A DNA stretch of 55,517 nucleotides, taken from NCBI GenBank assembly GCA_001579985.1, contig LRSR01005242.1, forward strand, positions 1-55,517, given 5' to 3'. The notes beneath the pieces are model-generated. The model was not told where the DNA came from. It searched no databases and was given only the letters and a program-made list of their open reading frames with translations. Position numbers and translations under genes: made by a program. Positions 1-13,000 of the stretch are shown one piece after another (position 1 is the first letter of the stretch; every line of letters starts with the position of its first letter). Source of the DNA: Hypsibius dujardini. Taxonomy: Eukaryota; Tardigrada; Eutardigrada; Parachela; Hypsibiidae.

Positions 1-258
1 AAAAACAGTCTCCTCGGTGCAATCATGACTGAAAATTATGACATCCATATATTGTGAACATCGGTGTCATTTTTCTCTGGAACAACGACTGGAGAGCTGA
101 GAAACGAGTTTTCCATGTGAAGCTTAACATTCTCCTAACTTGAGACGATTTTAAGAAAAAGAACCCAGATTGTCACCGCTTTAAATTTCCTTAAACGAAC
201 TATAAGTATGATCATCTTAAAAATTAATTTAAAGAATTTTGACACTACACTTCAAAGC

Positions 259-443
259 AGAATTCAATTTGATATCAATTGGCATCAGCAGAATCTTTTT
301 TGGACGGCAGGGGGCGAAGCTACGAGTCATTGTCGAGCCCGACCGGAAACTCACGAGAGATAATCCAGAAAGGACACATAGCTCCGCCCCCCAACATCTA
401 AAAGGATTCTGCTAGTGCCAAACAATTCGAATTTGAATTTTGA
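259..443. mobile_element. palindromic MITE-like element, family A, core copy
   Basis: AATTCAATTTGATATCAATT followed by GGCATCAGCAGAATC is mirrored by GATTCTGCTAGTGCC and AATTCGAATTTGAATTT. The centre has AGGGGGCGAAGCTAC against AGCTCCGCCCCCC. The outer arms seen in the longer copies at 34786 and 49299 are not clear here. Confidence 0.75.
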
Positions 444-1005
444 GAGGGATAGTATCAAAATTCGTTAGATTAAATGCTTCTGAAAAATGAAGTTTTTTAG
501 CAGTAATATAATTTTGTCTCTAATGCACGTATCCTTTCATTTTATTCGCACATGGGTGCACGATGAGCGTAAACAAAATACATCGTGGATCCTACCGGCA
601 TAAGACTCAATTGTCCCGCCCCACACTATAGAATCATCTGTCATTAAATGTCATCCACACCATTCATGGCGTACTGACAAAATACGCGGCACAAAAAAGG
701 ATATTAGAATTTCCGGAGGGATTTGTGCGACAAACGTAACTTAAAACTGCTCTCTAATAACACACATACACACGTAGTTTAACAACGTAGGATGTGAAAG
801 GATTACGGCCCAAATTTTTTAATGGCCTCACCCAATTATTATCGGAGCTTATTATATAAGCCATGGTTCCTTGAAGTACGATATTAAGGGCACACACATG
901 GGACACATACATTGCAATTGAAGAGCAATAACTATATTTTTAAGGGCTCTCAAAAAGCGCAATCGAGAGGCAGCAACCCAGAACGAAATTTAATTTCCAT
1001 ACTAC

Positions 1006-1355
1006 AGTATGAGGGAAGGGTTCTGGAATAGGCCACTTGCCTTTCCTGTATTCTGGAATGGGCCACCCTGGAATTACAACTTCCACACAGGTTTTGGCCA
1101 TCATCAAGGTCCTAAACCACAGAAAATAATTGATGACCTCGGTGGAACGCGTATCAGATAAAAAGAAAAGTTGTGGGATCATGTTTAAAAAACGAAATTA
1201 TTGGACGGTTGGAAAAAGCTCACTACAGAGGTCGCTGATTATGCAGTGACTTATCTGTTTGGATTAATTTGCGACAGAGCGCCCCCTGCCACCCGTTGGC
1301 CCATTCCAGGGTACGGAAATTCAAGTGACCCATTCCAGGGCCCTTCCCTCATACT
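1006..1355. mobile_element. inverted-repeat element, family B
   Basis: The left arm AGTATGAGGGAAGGG at 1006, with two TCTGGAAT-GGCCA blocks, is repeated inverted at 1298-1355 (TGGCCCATTCCAGG ... CCCTTCCCTCATACT). The arms are about 58 bp and roughly 80% matched. The 350-bp whole has no transposase frame, so it is MITE-like. No second copy is seen in this window. Confidence 0.7.
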
Positions 1356-1804
1356 CGAAGGGCGTATATCATCCTATACACATATACTGTACATACGCAT
1401 ACAAGGGCTTTATGGATTGCCAATAGATCTACAACAAACACGGTCTCCCAAACCTAAATCAATTGTTTGTTCATTATATGGGGAAAGTACTGAGAGAGAG
1501 AGTGAGAGGCCAAAAAAGTGTTATATGAACCACTAATGACACTTTGATACAGCGCTTCGTCACACACTCCTGCACATCGCACAGAAATAGCCACGCACGC
1601 CCTATTCTCAGTTCTCACGGCAAATATGCGGTCATTCTTGCGCGGATTTGTGTAGCAAAGTGGCAGTGTTTACAATTAATCCAGAAACCATTTCAATTTC
1701 CGCGTGACGGAAGGGTTTGTATGTATGGTTGTATGTGTAGCTCACAACAGCGTACACAAGGCTTCACACGAAACGACCTCTCAGCTGTTCCTAGCTACAG
1801 TATG

Positions 1805-2768
1805 CAGGGGCTCGTTTAAGGTCCCTACAAGTCGGAACCAGGACTCCTCATGGTAAAGGCCAGGGGGTCGGCAAAGGGGTATAATACATTTTTTATAATT
1901 GAACCAAGCGTCAACCTTTTGTCCCCGATCACTTTGAAGCTTTTAGTGGTGTGGGAGCCTGATTTTCAAGGGCCCCTGTGATTTCTAAATATTGTAAAAA
2001 ACTTCAGTTTCTCCATCAAACTTGGTCTATTCTTGAAAGTTTTTAAATCTTCCATGTGTGTGTAGAATTATTAGAGGAAATATTGAATCCGAAGAAACTT
2101 CAAATTTGATTGCATAACGGAAGTGTTTGAAAATGTTTTGTAGTCCCGGGGGTTCCTGTTAATGGGACTTGCGCATCCCAAAAGTTTCAAAATGACCAGG
2201 AAAAGTAAGTCGATTTTTGGTTCTATTTCGAAAAAAAATGCCGTTTGCCCCTTTGCTCACCCCTGACCGTACCATGAAAGGCTGAGGCTACAAGTCCCCC
2301 TTCTCTTTCCCCTTTTTGTCCCCTCCCCTTCTATATTTTTGGTGTTGACCAATGTCCTCTGACTCGATAAAGTGCTGATTGATTTCTTTCGAATCCTTCA
2401 TGTTTCTGCATCACAAAAAAGTTCAGACATTAGATATTGGACATTGCCCTAGCGAGTGTGGAGGGAAAAACCAAAAGGCCCACTTTTATCTTCACTCCCA
2501 TGGTTATGGTCTTCACTTATTCAACCAATGTCCAAATCTTGGGGTTTGACACCAAAAGATTGAGGAACAATTTGGTTTTTCAAAATAATCAAATCTGTCT
2601 GATGACTCTTCTGATGGACGGTGAGCAGCACTTGTAAAAGTAACAGGGGACAAAACGGGGGAAGAGGAAAGGGGTACTTGCAGCCTAAATCCTAAACGAG
2701 CCCCTGTTAACTGTAGCAGGGATCCTAAGCCCTGGCTCCGACTTGTAAGGACTCTAAACAAGCCCCTG
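1805..2768. mobile_element. hAT-like non-autonomous transposon, family C
   Basis: The ends are CAGGGGCTCGTTTAAGGTCC at 1805 and, inverted, GGACTCTAAACAAGCCCCTG at 2749-2768. The repeats extend about 45 bp (TACAAGTCGGAACCAGG against CCTGGCTCCGACTTGTA). The flanks are ACAGTATG and ACAGGATG, a 7 of 8 match. The CAGGG terminus and 8-bp target duplication are hAT hallmarks. An inner right end (TAAACGAGCCCCTG, 2693-2706) is a perfect inverted match to the first 14 bp. No transposase is encoded. Confidence 0.75.
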
Positions 2769-3917
2769 ACAGGATGCATCCCTCATCCCTTTGATCAAAA
2801 CTCCAGACAGATGAAAATCCCATCAACCAATGAACGTCAGTCAGAGGCGCGCCCCCTTCAACACTCTCTCATCCCGTAAATCCATCTCAAGGCGACCGGA
2901 GGAAACTCCGACAGACAGAGAGGCACGATAGATACAGACACGAGAGACTGGGAACTATAAAACGCGAAGATATATGAGGGGCTACAAATATACTGCATGT
3001 TCACTTCTTCAAAAGCTGCCCCCGCACCATACACAACCGCCCCTGCGGCCGGCACTGTTTTTGCAGAGTATATAATTCATTCGCGCGACGTTTTCCGCTC
3101 GATTCCTTCGGTGTAATCCAATTAGGCTAAAACTTAACGCGCGCACAAAGATCCCTGCAGCCGGTGGCGGCGAGACTTTGTAGAAAAACGGCACAGCACG
3201 CTCCGCAACAAATCTTAAAGCGATCTATTGCAATTCCTTGAACATCTCCTCGACTTTCCTTGTGTGTATTTATGAGCTTCTTCCCCTGCTCTCTCTTATC
3301 TGTGTTTGTGAACAGAGACGTGCTCTCTAACTCAGAGATATTGTAAGCGCGGCCTCCGGCATTACGGGAATAGTTTCCGGATTCTCCATGTGCAACTTTG
3401 GTGGCCGGGGTTGTCTTATGTATACATACTTGTGTGACTGTGACCTGATCCCTGCAGACGACGACGACGGTTCGCTGCGCTTTTTACGCGCTCCGTCAAG
3501 CGGTGCGACGGCAATTGTTTTAAGCAGCTCACATATATAGCTCCCTCTCTCTCTCTCTCTGTTTGTTGTAATCTCGGTCGTCCGGGACCCTCTTGAAATT
3601 CCTTTTAGTCAAGTGCGGGTTTGGCTCCACGTACATTTACTTCCGGTTCCCTACGATTTTTGTCTGCCTTCCGGAAGCCTGCTTTGTCGTCGTTTTTTTC
3701 ATCTCGAAGCAGACTTTCTACGTTATTTACTGCTCCAAATTTAGGCCGCTTTTCTACGCTTTCGCCTAAGCCTCAAGCGGGTTCTCTACGATTTTTCTCC
3801 ACTTTCAAGTTGTTTTTTCATGGGTTTGATGACTTCATCAGCGAACGCGCGGACCACGCGATGATGTTTGCTATCTTTCCGGAGGTTTGCTACAGTATAC
3901 GGACCGGATTGCAGCTG

Positions 3918-3926
3918 TATATATAG
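3918..3926 (+). promoter_or_regulatory. candidate TATA box of the cyclase gene
   Basis: TATATATAG lies about 130 bp upstream of the cyclase ATG. A second TATA-like stretch followed by a (CT)n run lies at 3532-3562. Position and composition fit a core promoter, but the transcription start cannot be read from sequence alone. Confidence 0.35.
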
Positions 3927-4050
3927 TTCCTGACGCGGGGGTGTTGTGTGAAGAGAAATGGGCGTTTAACGGGAGCGCGTGCGGGACAAAGCGGAAGAGG
4001 AGCGTTTTTACGCTCTGTTTATCAACGGAGAAAAAAGGAAGAGACCGAAA

Positions 4051-4053
4051 ATG
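4051..4053 (+). other. GUCY1B1: start-codon-only coding exon of guanylate cyclase beta-1
   Basis: The ATG is followed at once by a consensus donor, GTGAGT, at 4054. The next exon opens at 4349 after ATTTGCAG with TATGGGTTCG, giving [12 protein letters not shown], which is the conserved beta-1 N-terminus. The initiator codon therefore sits alone at the end of an otherwise non-coding exon. The 295-bp intron 1 contains two (GT)n runs. Confidence 0.88.
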
Positions 4054-7000
4054 GTGAGTTTTTTGTGTGTTATGGTCATATATATTGCGTGCGTTGCGTG
4101 TGTGTGTGTGTGTGTGTGTGTAAGAATTTGGCGTTTAGTTCTGTGTGTGTGTGTCGGTCCGCATATATATGTGTGTCTATCGTGAGAGGTTGTTATGCTA
4201 ATTAGTTGAGTGGCGATGTTGTCTATCTGTCCCGCCTGTGTGTGTGTGTGTGTGTGTGTTATGGAGGGCGCTTGTTTTTTGATGGATACGTACGGGCGCG
4301 TTTTCTCTCATTCCACGCCCACGTTGTGTTGTGTTCACATATTTGCAGTATGGGTTCGTTAATCGGGCCATCGAACTGCTGGTGCAGCGGAATTTCGGGG
4401 ATGAAGCGTGGGAGAAGATCAAGTGAGTGCTGACAGGACTGTATATATGGGTGTAGTATAGATAATGAAGTAGTACTTTGGTGGAGTAATAGCGGCGTAA
4501 AATGTCATTTACGAGGGCAAATAAAAACGAGTCTTTTTGCGTTGTTTGTTTTTGTAAATTAGCAGTTGCCGCGCTTTCAGTGGTTGCATAAATAATAAAT
4601 TTGCATTTTGCTACGGCAATCCATCATAAAGATAATACAGAATTCTGATTGGAATAGAATAAAAAATGTGAATTCTACTGTTTGAATTAGGTGTCTGAAA
4701 TCATGTTCCCACAAAGGCGTGTGTAGTTTTAGACTTTTTGGCAAAATCAATTTCCAAGTGATGTAGCTTTTGCGTTTAAGCTCTATGAAAATGTTCAATA
4801 ATACTTTGAGAGACGTGAAATACGAACCTTCCTGTAAAAGTAAGGAATTGTGAGAAGAATATGTAGCAGAAGTGTCAACAAAATAATATTGCTTTGTGTC
4901 GCTCCGTTACATTAAACAAACGGACGGTGCGATTAAATAGTTTGCATATTTGAGCTAGCATCAACTGAAGTCTGGTTGAATTATTCAAACGGGATAAATC
5001 TCATTATTCAGATTTTAAATTCAAGTTTTATTTAACAGGGAAAAATGTAGTTACAGTATTTTATCCTCACGGTGGCTAGCTGGTGAGGGCATGTTCAAGA
5101 CAAATATTTTTGCCCTGTACAAAACTGGAACTACTCCCGTTTAACTGATAATTGAAATGGTTGCATAGATCGTTGGGGTAAAGGTTGCAATTTCGGAAAT
5201 GAGGGACAGGGTATCATTTTCACACGCGTAAAAAGAAATAGGAGGTGTGTAAGCCGACACCGCAACACGGAAATCGATTTTAACGTCGTGTAACAACCCT
5301 GGCTCCTCCCTAATTTCGTGCTATGCGTCCCGTAAAATTGTCCCTGACAAACGATGAGTTTATGGGCGATGGCAAATGTCTCTCATCATCCGGGCATGCC
5401 GCAGGGGTAATGCAATATTTATGGCGGGAAATTGGTGCTAATTGGGGGCTACGTACTCTCTCTATATAAATAGTACTATGTAGTTACTTCATGCTGAAGC
5501 ACCTGCAAAGCAGCAAGGCAGACTTCGGTTTGGGAGATTGATAGATATGGACTGAGGCAGCGTTTTTCAGCATTTAGCACAGCTGATGCGGCTAAATTGT
5601 CTTGTCTAGTGACCTCATCAGGCATCATCATGAAGTTCGTACGTGACATGGTGGGTGACTCTTTTTTTTCGTATGGCGCCGACATCTGCCAGGACCAATT
5701 ATTTGACGGGAAAGTGTGGAAGAGCTCTCTCTTGATCGATGTTCGATCGTGTCTTGTAATCCAGCGACGGCAAAAAATTCGGACAATTCTAACAATTCAT
5801 GCGAACTAAAACTGAAGTGGACTTTCAATTAACTACATTAATTCTATTCAATTAACTTTCAATTAACTACATTAGTTCTAGTTTCAATGATTACATGGTG
5901 TTAAGTATAAAATGCGCCTCATCTTTGATTAAATTGAAAAAATTCGTAGCGTAAAATTAGAGGACATAAGAAAACAGTAGTTTAGCTTAGTGTGAGTTTA
6001 AATTGTTTTGTCCAAACTACACCGCTAGGTGTCTTTACTACGTCAGTACTGTATGTTATCACCAAACATATTGGTACAATCTGCTACTGATATCAGTAAT
6101 GAATTGTAAATGATCGGCAGTCACAGGAGCTGCTTGTAGGTCCCGAGTAATGTAAAGACTGCCAAAAAGCGAAAGAAAACTGATTGAAATCCATGTATTA
6201 CGTTGGTCCCCAGCTAACATTGAAATATTCCGTGTGTGCATTTTTCACTTAAATTCAATATACATGTTTTTTAGTCTCCAACTATACTAGCTCATCTTTA
6301 ATTGAATATTTGAGACTGCAGGTTCAAGTCTTACACACATACATACGTTGTACCTGCCTGTGCCGGATAAATATTACCTCAATTGTATTTTTCAAGCAAA
6401 CATTTTCAAGCAAACATCTAACCATTTTATAGTATATTTAAAACGTCTGGCTCTTCATCCCTAGAGGGCGCCACTCTTTTTCTAAACTTTCACACCAAAA
6501 AACCTTCGCAATTTGAATATATTCAAAAATATTTGGAAAGATAAATAGGAATAGGAACGTTTGAGAAGAATGTAAAACAAATTGGTCATCCACGATTCGT
6601 GGCTCCAATTTTCTCACGCCACCTTGACCGGGAAAATCATCCCATCGGAATGTCCGAGATATCGTTGAGGATTATATACAATCCGTGTGGTGTGATGTAT
6701 AGGGATGTGTGTTTCTGTCACACGTTCCCCACTCAACACGACACGAAAGAAAGAAAGCAAGTGGGGAGAGTGCGATAGTAAAAAGAAAATAATAAAAAGT
6801 CAAATCCCCTCAGCGGGCGTGTATATTATACAAGAATCTTTGTTTGGATTAGAGATGGGACCGCGGAGGAGGAAGTATATATCATCCATGCACGCAGCCC
6901 CGAAGCATGGAGACAGAGAGACAGGCAACGCAGCTTACACAGTATAAACACACTCTATAACCTCATAAAGCTCTCGGGATGTTCCGGTTGGCCGTTGAGG

Positions 7001-10000
7001 GACCTCGCGAGTACTCTAAAGGCACACATACATACACATACACACATAGATACTTGAGGCGCGCCCATGGCTAGAACAGTCGATCAATTTGCAATAAGAC
7101 GGCCAACTCAACCGGCAATAACGAAGTTTGCCCAATCCTCCCAACCCAAAACGCGCTGACGGGAGTATGTATGGGGTTGCTGCGTCTATATGCGCAATGC
7201 GAGGGATGAGCTGTGAAAGGCTTTGTGTGGCTCTTGCTGCTCGTCCTGTGTCAGCGTTAAAAGTGTCTGCTCTGGGCCCCAGGGGACAGGTCTCGAGTTA
7301 AAGTGATACATTTTGAGGTGTAATGTTGAATATGTAGACACAAAGGGTGTTTTGTGTGATTAAGAACGGTAATCGTTGGCACTTTAATAATATGGGTGCC
7401 AAACACTATAGTCTCCCCCCCCTATACACACTCTTTCACTATTGTCACTCCCTCTTTACCCTTTTTCACTAGTCACATCCTTTTCCAACAAAATAATTAA
7501 AAAATGAAACTGACTTATGGTACTTACGCTCAAACGCAAATGCCACTCTAGGCATTATTTTATCAATATTTAACCTGAACTGAACGTCACAAGTTATTAA
7601 TTAAAAAGTGTCAATGCCTTAAGAATCATGTTACCACCAACTTTAATTGATGTTATTCCACTCAGTAAACTACTAAAAAATACATAGCTACATCGTGCAT
7701 ATTTTTTATCTGTCGAAGTTTGTGGAGTCGATTCCATCCCTCAGAAGATCCGCGATATATGACAATGAAATGGTTAAATACACTTAAATCTCTGAAGGAC
7801 TGATTGAAATTTAGACAGAAATATATACTCCGTTGAATTCGTGAAATGCAATTGTATCGATCTTTGAAACCGCAAAATGTAAACGATGCAAATGTTACGG
7901 GCATTCATAATATAAATAACCAGAAACTATTCTGGTAATCATTTCCATTTTAAGTTTTCGCATTGTGTCCTTCTGTTATGAGCCTCCGGTTTCTAGTTGA
8001 AATGGAGAATGCCACTTCTGAGGTCCACTGAGTCCACTGGGTAAAAGGTCTTCTGTGGGAAGAAAACGCATGTGCTGTATTGATAGTGCAGAGTAACGCG
8101 AATGATTGTAATGTGTAGCCATAAGTTCTACTCCCAAGTAATGTATTTTGGCGTTAGACAGGGACAGTCTTACTGGAGTGAAACGTGTGCACGGCTGTGT
8201 GCACCGTACACACAGCACAAGCGCCAGGTGGCCGATTAAACGTTCCACAACTCGTATGCTGTCCCTGTCTAACGCGAAAATACAGTATCAGGCACTAAAG
8301 GGAATTCTTTGTGGAAGAAATGAGTAAATCTCTAGTTGCGTGAGAGGCCAATTTGACCCGCACAAACAGCAAGACAAAAACGACAAACGGACAACTATTG
8401 TAATAAAATTGAAAGTAACTAAACATGTGTTATTCTATTTTGCTGTGATCTCTGTGACATTGGACACTTCCGCTCAAATATGAAAAGAGCCTACAGAAAA
8501 ACGGATCAAAGTCAATTGGATAAATTAGAATTGACGCGCTCACTCGCCATCAACGAATCGCCACAGTTACTTTTAGCTTGAAAATACATGCCATATTTTA
8601 TGTTTCTTGAAACAGTTAAAATATTTAAAAATAGTTATCGCTAAAATATTCATCTCTAACACAAATCTATAGTATTTATCCAATACTGTAAATACCTATC
8701 GTTTGATTAGTACGTATACCAGAGTTTTTATTATAACATTTTGGCTATATTTGAAGGTATCATAATAGCTCAGGAAAGATTTTAATAAATTATGTTTAAT
8801 AATATCAAAATGCAAAATGCACAAAAAAACACAATTGTAACATACTACATAAATTATTCTGTAACATTTATGTTAGTATAAATTACTATACGGTAAACAG
8901 AGAATGGGACTAACATGTTTTCAGTAGGAGTAGACTATATATAGCCAAGGCTCAACTCTGATGGACTTCCTCCCCCCCCCCCGTCTAATGGGCGGAATCA
9001 GTACGCCAGTCACGTTCAGGAAAGGGTATATATCAAGCCGCTGCGTTGATGTCTACTTTAGGGATCACATAACAGACATACGATGACGCCTGCTGTGTGT
9101 GTGTGTGGTGTGTGACTGTGTGGTCGTCGAGTCATGATGGTCGGTCTCTGGGTCCCTGGGACGATCAACGACCAGAGAAATCGAATCTTTCCTCCTCCTC
9201 CTTCTCCTCCTCCTCCTCCTCCTCTTGCTCCAGCTCCTGTTCCTGCTCCTCCTGCTCTGACGACGACAGTGCGGTTTTAAATGGAGCGACCTCAAGCTGT
9301 GCAAGTAGTTGGGCGTATGGTGGTGATCCGTAGGTCTGTCCGTCCGTCCGTCGGTCGGTCGGTCGGTCGGTCGGGGGGCAGCTCATTTTGCGTTGAGTTG
9401 AGCATTAGTGAGGAAGGCCGCCGGCAATTTGTTACATGAGAAGTATGTATGCCGAGTCAGAGAGCTAGATCCGCAAATGACAATTTAATGGCCCGACGTG
9501 CTCGCGCGCGCACTTTCGTCATGTTTGCGGATCGTGGAAGAACATGGATATAGGGACTTCATGCTGTGATTTTCACGGAGTAAAATGTTTGCATCGCGGA
9601 AGTCCGAGTAGTGCTTCCCCCCGGCAGATTGGAAGGAATTGTGCCGAAAATTGTGGAACATGTGCGCTTTCAGGACATTTACAGTTTTATTTTTTTTCAC
9701 ATCGCCTATAAGACATGTAGTGTTTTTCCAAAATACTGAATACCGAATCCTTACTGATGGCTTAATTAAAATTAACTAAAAATGTTAATTTTGATGAATT
9801 TGTTTTAATTTTAATTTTTTTTCGTTACATCCTTACAGTTACTTCAATTTAAATTATTAAATTATTTTATTTTTGATATATTTTATCTAGATAACTTTCC
9901 GGTTAGTTTAATTAAAATAAATTAAGTATGAGAGTGCTCATGAATTTCAGTTTTGAGTTTAATATTAGAAAACTTTCGATATTAAATTAGAAGAGAAGAG

Positions 10001-13000
10001 AAGCAGGAGAGATAATAAAGTATTTGTATTATTCATATTATTCCTATTATTATTATGTATTATTATTAAAAAACAATAAATTATTGAGCAGAATGAAATT
10101 CTGCAAATGACGTGTGAACTAAAAAAAGGTTCTACATAGGCAGGCAATTAACTGCGAGGTTGCGTGTAATAAACATAATCGCATTCTCTCACTGCTATCG
10201 AGGTTAATTCGGCGTGACTTCGGCCAGGAAGAATAGTTACGCATTATCCTAGAAGAACTCTTATCTAATTTGCTATTATAGTATGATATGATAATACATT
10301 TACTGTGTTTCAGTAGGATTAATTTAGACTAAATATCAATATCAAAGTAATTGTAGTCAGTCTGGTCAGGAAAAGAACTTAAAACTGCTAATCTTGCGAT
10401 TAGAACATTTTTCCCTCTTTGAAATTTTATATTGAATTCGTTGTTTCCAATGAGAACGTGGCAGCTTGAAATACTTGTATTATTAACCATTGACGACGTT
10501 AACAATTATCTATATTGGTCTTGTTGCGATCCTTTATTTCCTAATTATCGGGCGAACGACATACTGCATGTGCACGTCTCCCCACGCGCGCACCCGGAAG
10601 TTCAAAGAAAAGCCGGAAATTTTATTTTCATCGCTTGTCAAGAGATTTCTTATTGATTAATGTACCCGACACAATGGAGGAACAGCTGAAGAAGAAACCA
10701 ACGAGAGAGAGAGGAGCAAAAAATCGCTTCCCATAAACAAATCGATCCACCGCAATTGTCCCATTCAAAAAATCGGATTTCTCGACATCTACACAAAACA
10801 CACACACACCGAAAAAAATCCGCGAAACCATTCAGGCGACATTGAGTTTCCGCTGAAGCTGAAGGAGATGTGAGAGACAGAGAGGGCGGGCAATTCCCTA
10901 AATAGGATTTATAAGACGACCGCGCGTTTTTACGAAGTTTCTGCCCCGACGTCTCGTCACTCCCTTTGTGTTGGCAGCGGCAAATTTGCTTCAATTCATC
11001 GCAAAAATGCGAACGCGACGCGGAAGAAAAATCGGACAACGAAGTTATTGCGTTAACAATGTAATTGTGCGCGGGGAGCTATGGGGATTTTTTTCATATA
11101 GGAGGAAGGGCGATTTGCGAGGCAGACAGTTGAATATTCCGATGATGGTGAGGTCTGTGTCTATCAGAGAAGTTTGCATGATTAACGGACGAATAATGAC
11201 ATGCTTCTTGAGTGAATTTGTGCGCGCTTGGGTGAAGGTTGTCAGCTGCTCTGCTGCATTTAGGGTGCGCAGGTTTGAAGGAACCCAAGTGTAGTTGTTC
11301 ATCTTCGATTCGAGTGGTATTTGATGTTGAGAACTTGAGTTAAGCGTCTGTCTCTTCCAGGGCTACTGGTCTTTCAGAGGTCCGTATAATCTCGATAGTA
11401 CGTTTGTTCAGTTCGAAGATTAAGCAGGGTTAGTTTATGCTCGTTACTATTGATTTAATGGGGTTATTGTAGCTGATTTAATGTGGAAAAGAACAGACGA
11501 GGGAAAAGATTGAGTAAAAGCGAAAAAGGACAAACCTAATCACACGTCGTTTATGGGACATTTAAATTGAAAGCTCACATGATTTGAATGGAAGGACAAA
11601 ATAAAGCTTAAGTTAGTTCATTTTCAAAATAATATGAACTATAAATAAATTCATTTTTTAAGTATTCTAACTGTTGACTGTACACTACTAGCGAGACCCG
11701 GAACGAAACAGTTTTGTGGAATTAGCTCACGCCACCGCCGATAAAACTGTTTTGCAAACTCGTGTCCCACATCGATTTAATAGTATTTTTCATTTTCAGA
11801 AAGGAGGCGGGCGTGGACATGGACGGAAACTTTCTCATTCGCTTTGTCTATGCCGACGAGATGACGTACCGTCTCGTAGTGGCCGCAGAGAAAATACTGG
11901 GTAAGCAGGCACGTGTCGGATTGTTTCTAAATTTTGCTCACACTTCTTTTCAGTGAAGTATCGATGGATCGATGGGTCTCAACAACCCATCATGTTGAGT
12001 CGTTCAATAACATTTTATTTGCAAATTATTTGACGAAGGATGACAGATTTCTAGGTGCATTTCGTGATCATCTGAAATTTGCAGGTGTTAAGGTTGCTAC
12101 AGTTTTGGAACTGTTTGGCGGCTTCTTCTACGAATTCTGCATCGAATCCGGCTACGACAAGATCCTGCAAGTTCTCGGCTCTACGCCGACGGCCTTCCTC
12201 GAAAACCTTGACGCCCTCCACGACCACCTAGCCTCCATCTACCCGGGGATGCGTGCACCCTCCTTCCGTTGTACCAAAGTCGACTACAAGTCCACAATCC
12301 TACACTACTACTCCGAACGGGACGGACTGGAGCCCATTGTGCTGGGCATCGTTAAGGCGGTGGCTAGCAAGCTGCACAACCGGGAAGTGACCATTAAAGT
12401 CCATATCGCCAAAAGTGCCGAGGGACCCAATCCCTGTGACCACACTCAGTTCCTCATCGAGGAAGTGGATGCGGAGAAATTCGCCATCGTGGAAGACTTG
12501 GCTACGACAGCTAGTACGTATACGGACTACAACCACAGACATATATAGAAACAGACAAAGACGTAGACACAGACACAGACACAGACACAGACACAGACAC
12601 AGACACAGACACAGACACAGACACAGACACAGACACAGACACAGACACAGACACAGACACAGACACAGACACAGACACAGACACAGACACAGATCTATAT
12701 GAACATGATGATCGTTGTGAGACTTTTCAAAAATGTTTTTGTTTTGTGAAACAGAACATGTCTTCAAGGCTGAAGCCAAAATCTCACCGGACACTTTCGT
12801 GAAGCTCTTCCCGTTCCATGTGATATTCGACAGACAATTTATAATCCGCGGAGTGGGTTCCTCGCTGGCTCGAGTCATTCCTCAACTGATGCCCAACGCC
12901 TCCGCCTCGCCGTCGTCTTCCGCGAAGAAAAAGTGCCGCTTAAACGACATTTTCGACATGCTCCGCCCACACATGAACTTCGACTTCAAGACCATCGTCA

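Larger units (their letters stand above)
1..3900. other. intergenic region left of the cyclase gene
   Basis: Apart from repeat families A (259-443), B (1006-1355) and C (1805-2768), no gene is supported. From about 2.8 kb the sequence becomes more GC-rich towards the cyclase promoter. It contains four CTACG motifs at 3651, 3718, 3754 and 3786, each in a T-rich context. Confidence 0.6.

Noticed and set aside
3621-3926. 101-codon Ser/Phe-rich frame upstream of the cyclase
   Set aside because: It has no ATG start and lies in the promoter region. Its internal similarity is explained by the repeated CTACG motifs.
9065-9386. Ser-, Arg- and Glu-rich frames
   Set aside because: They are produced by a TCC/GAG-type simple repeat, overlap on both strands, and lie within an intron.
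12300-12878. Long Cys-Leu / Arg-His open frames across the hexamer array
   Set aside because: They come from a 6-bp repeat that is open in several frames, and the real cyclase exons 4 and 5 flank it with correct splice sites.
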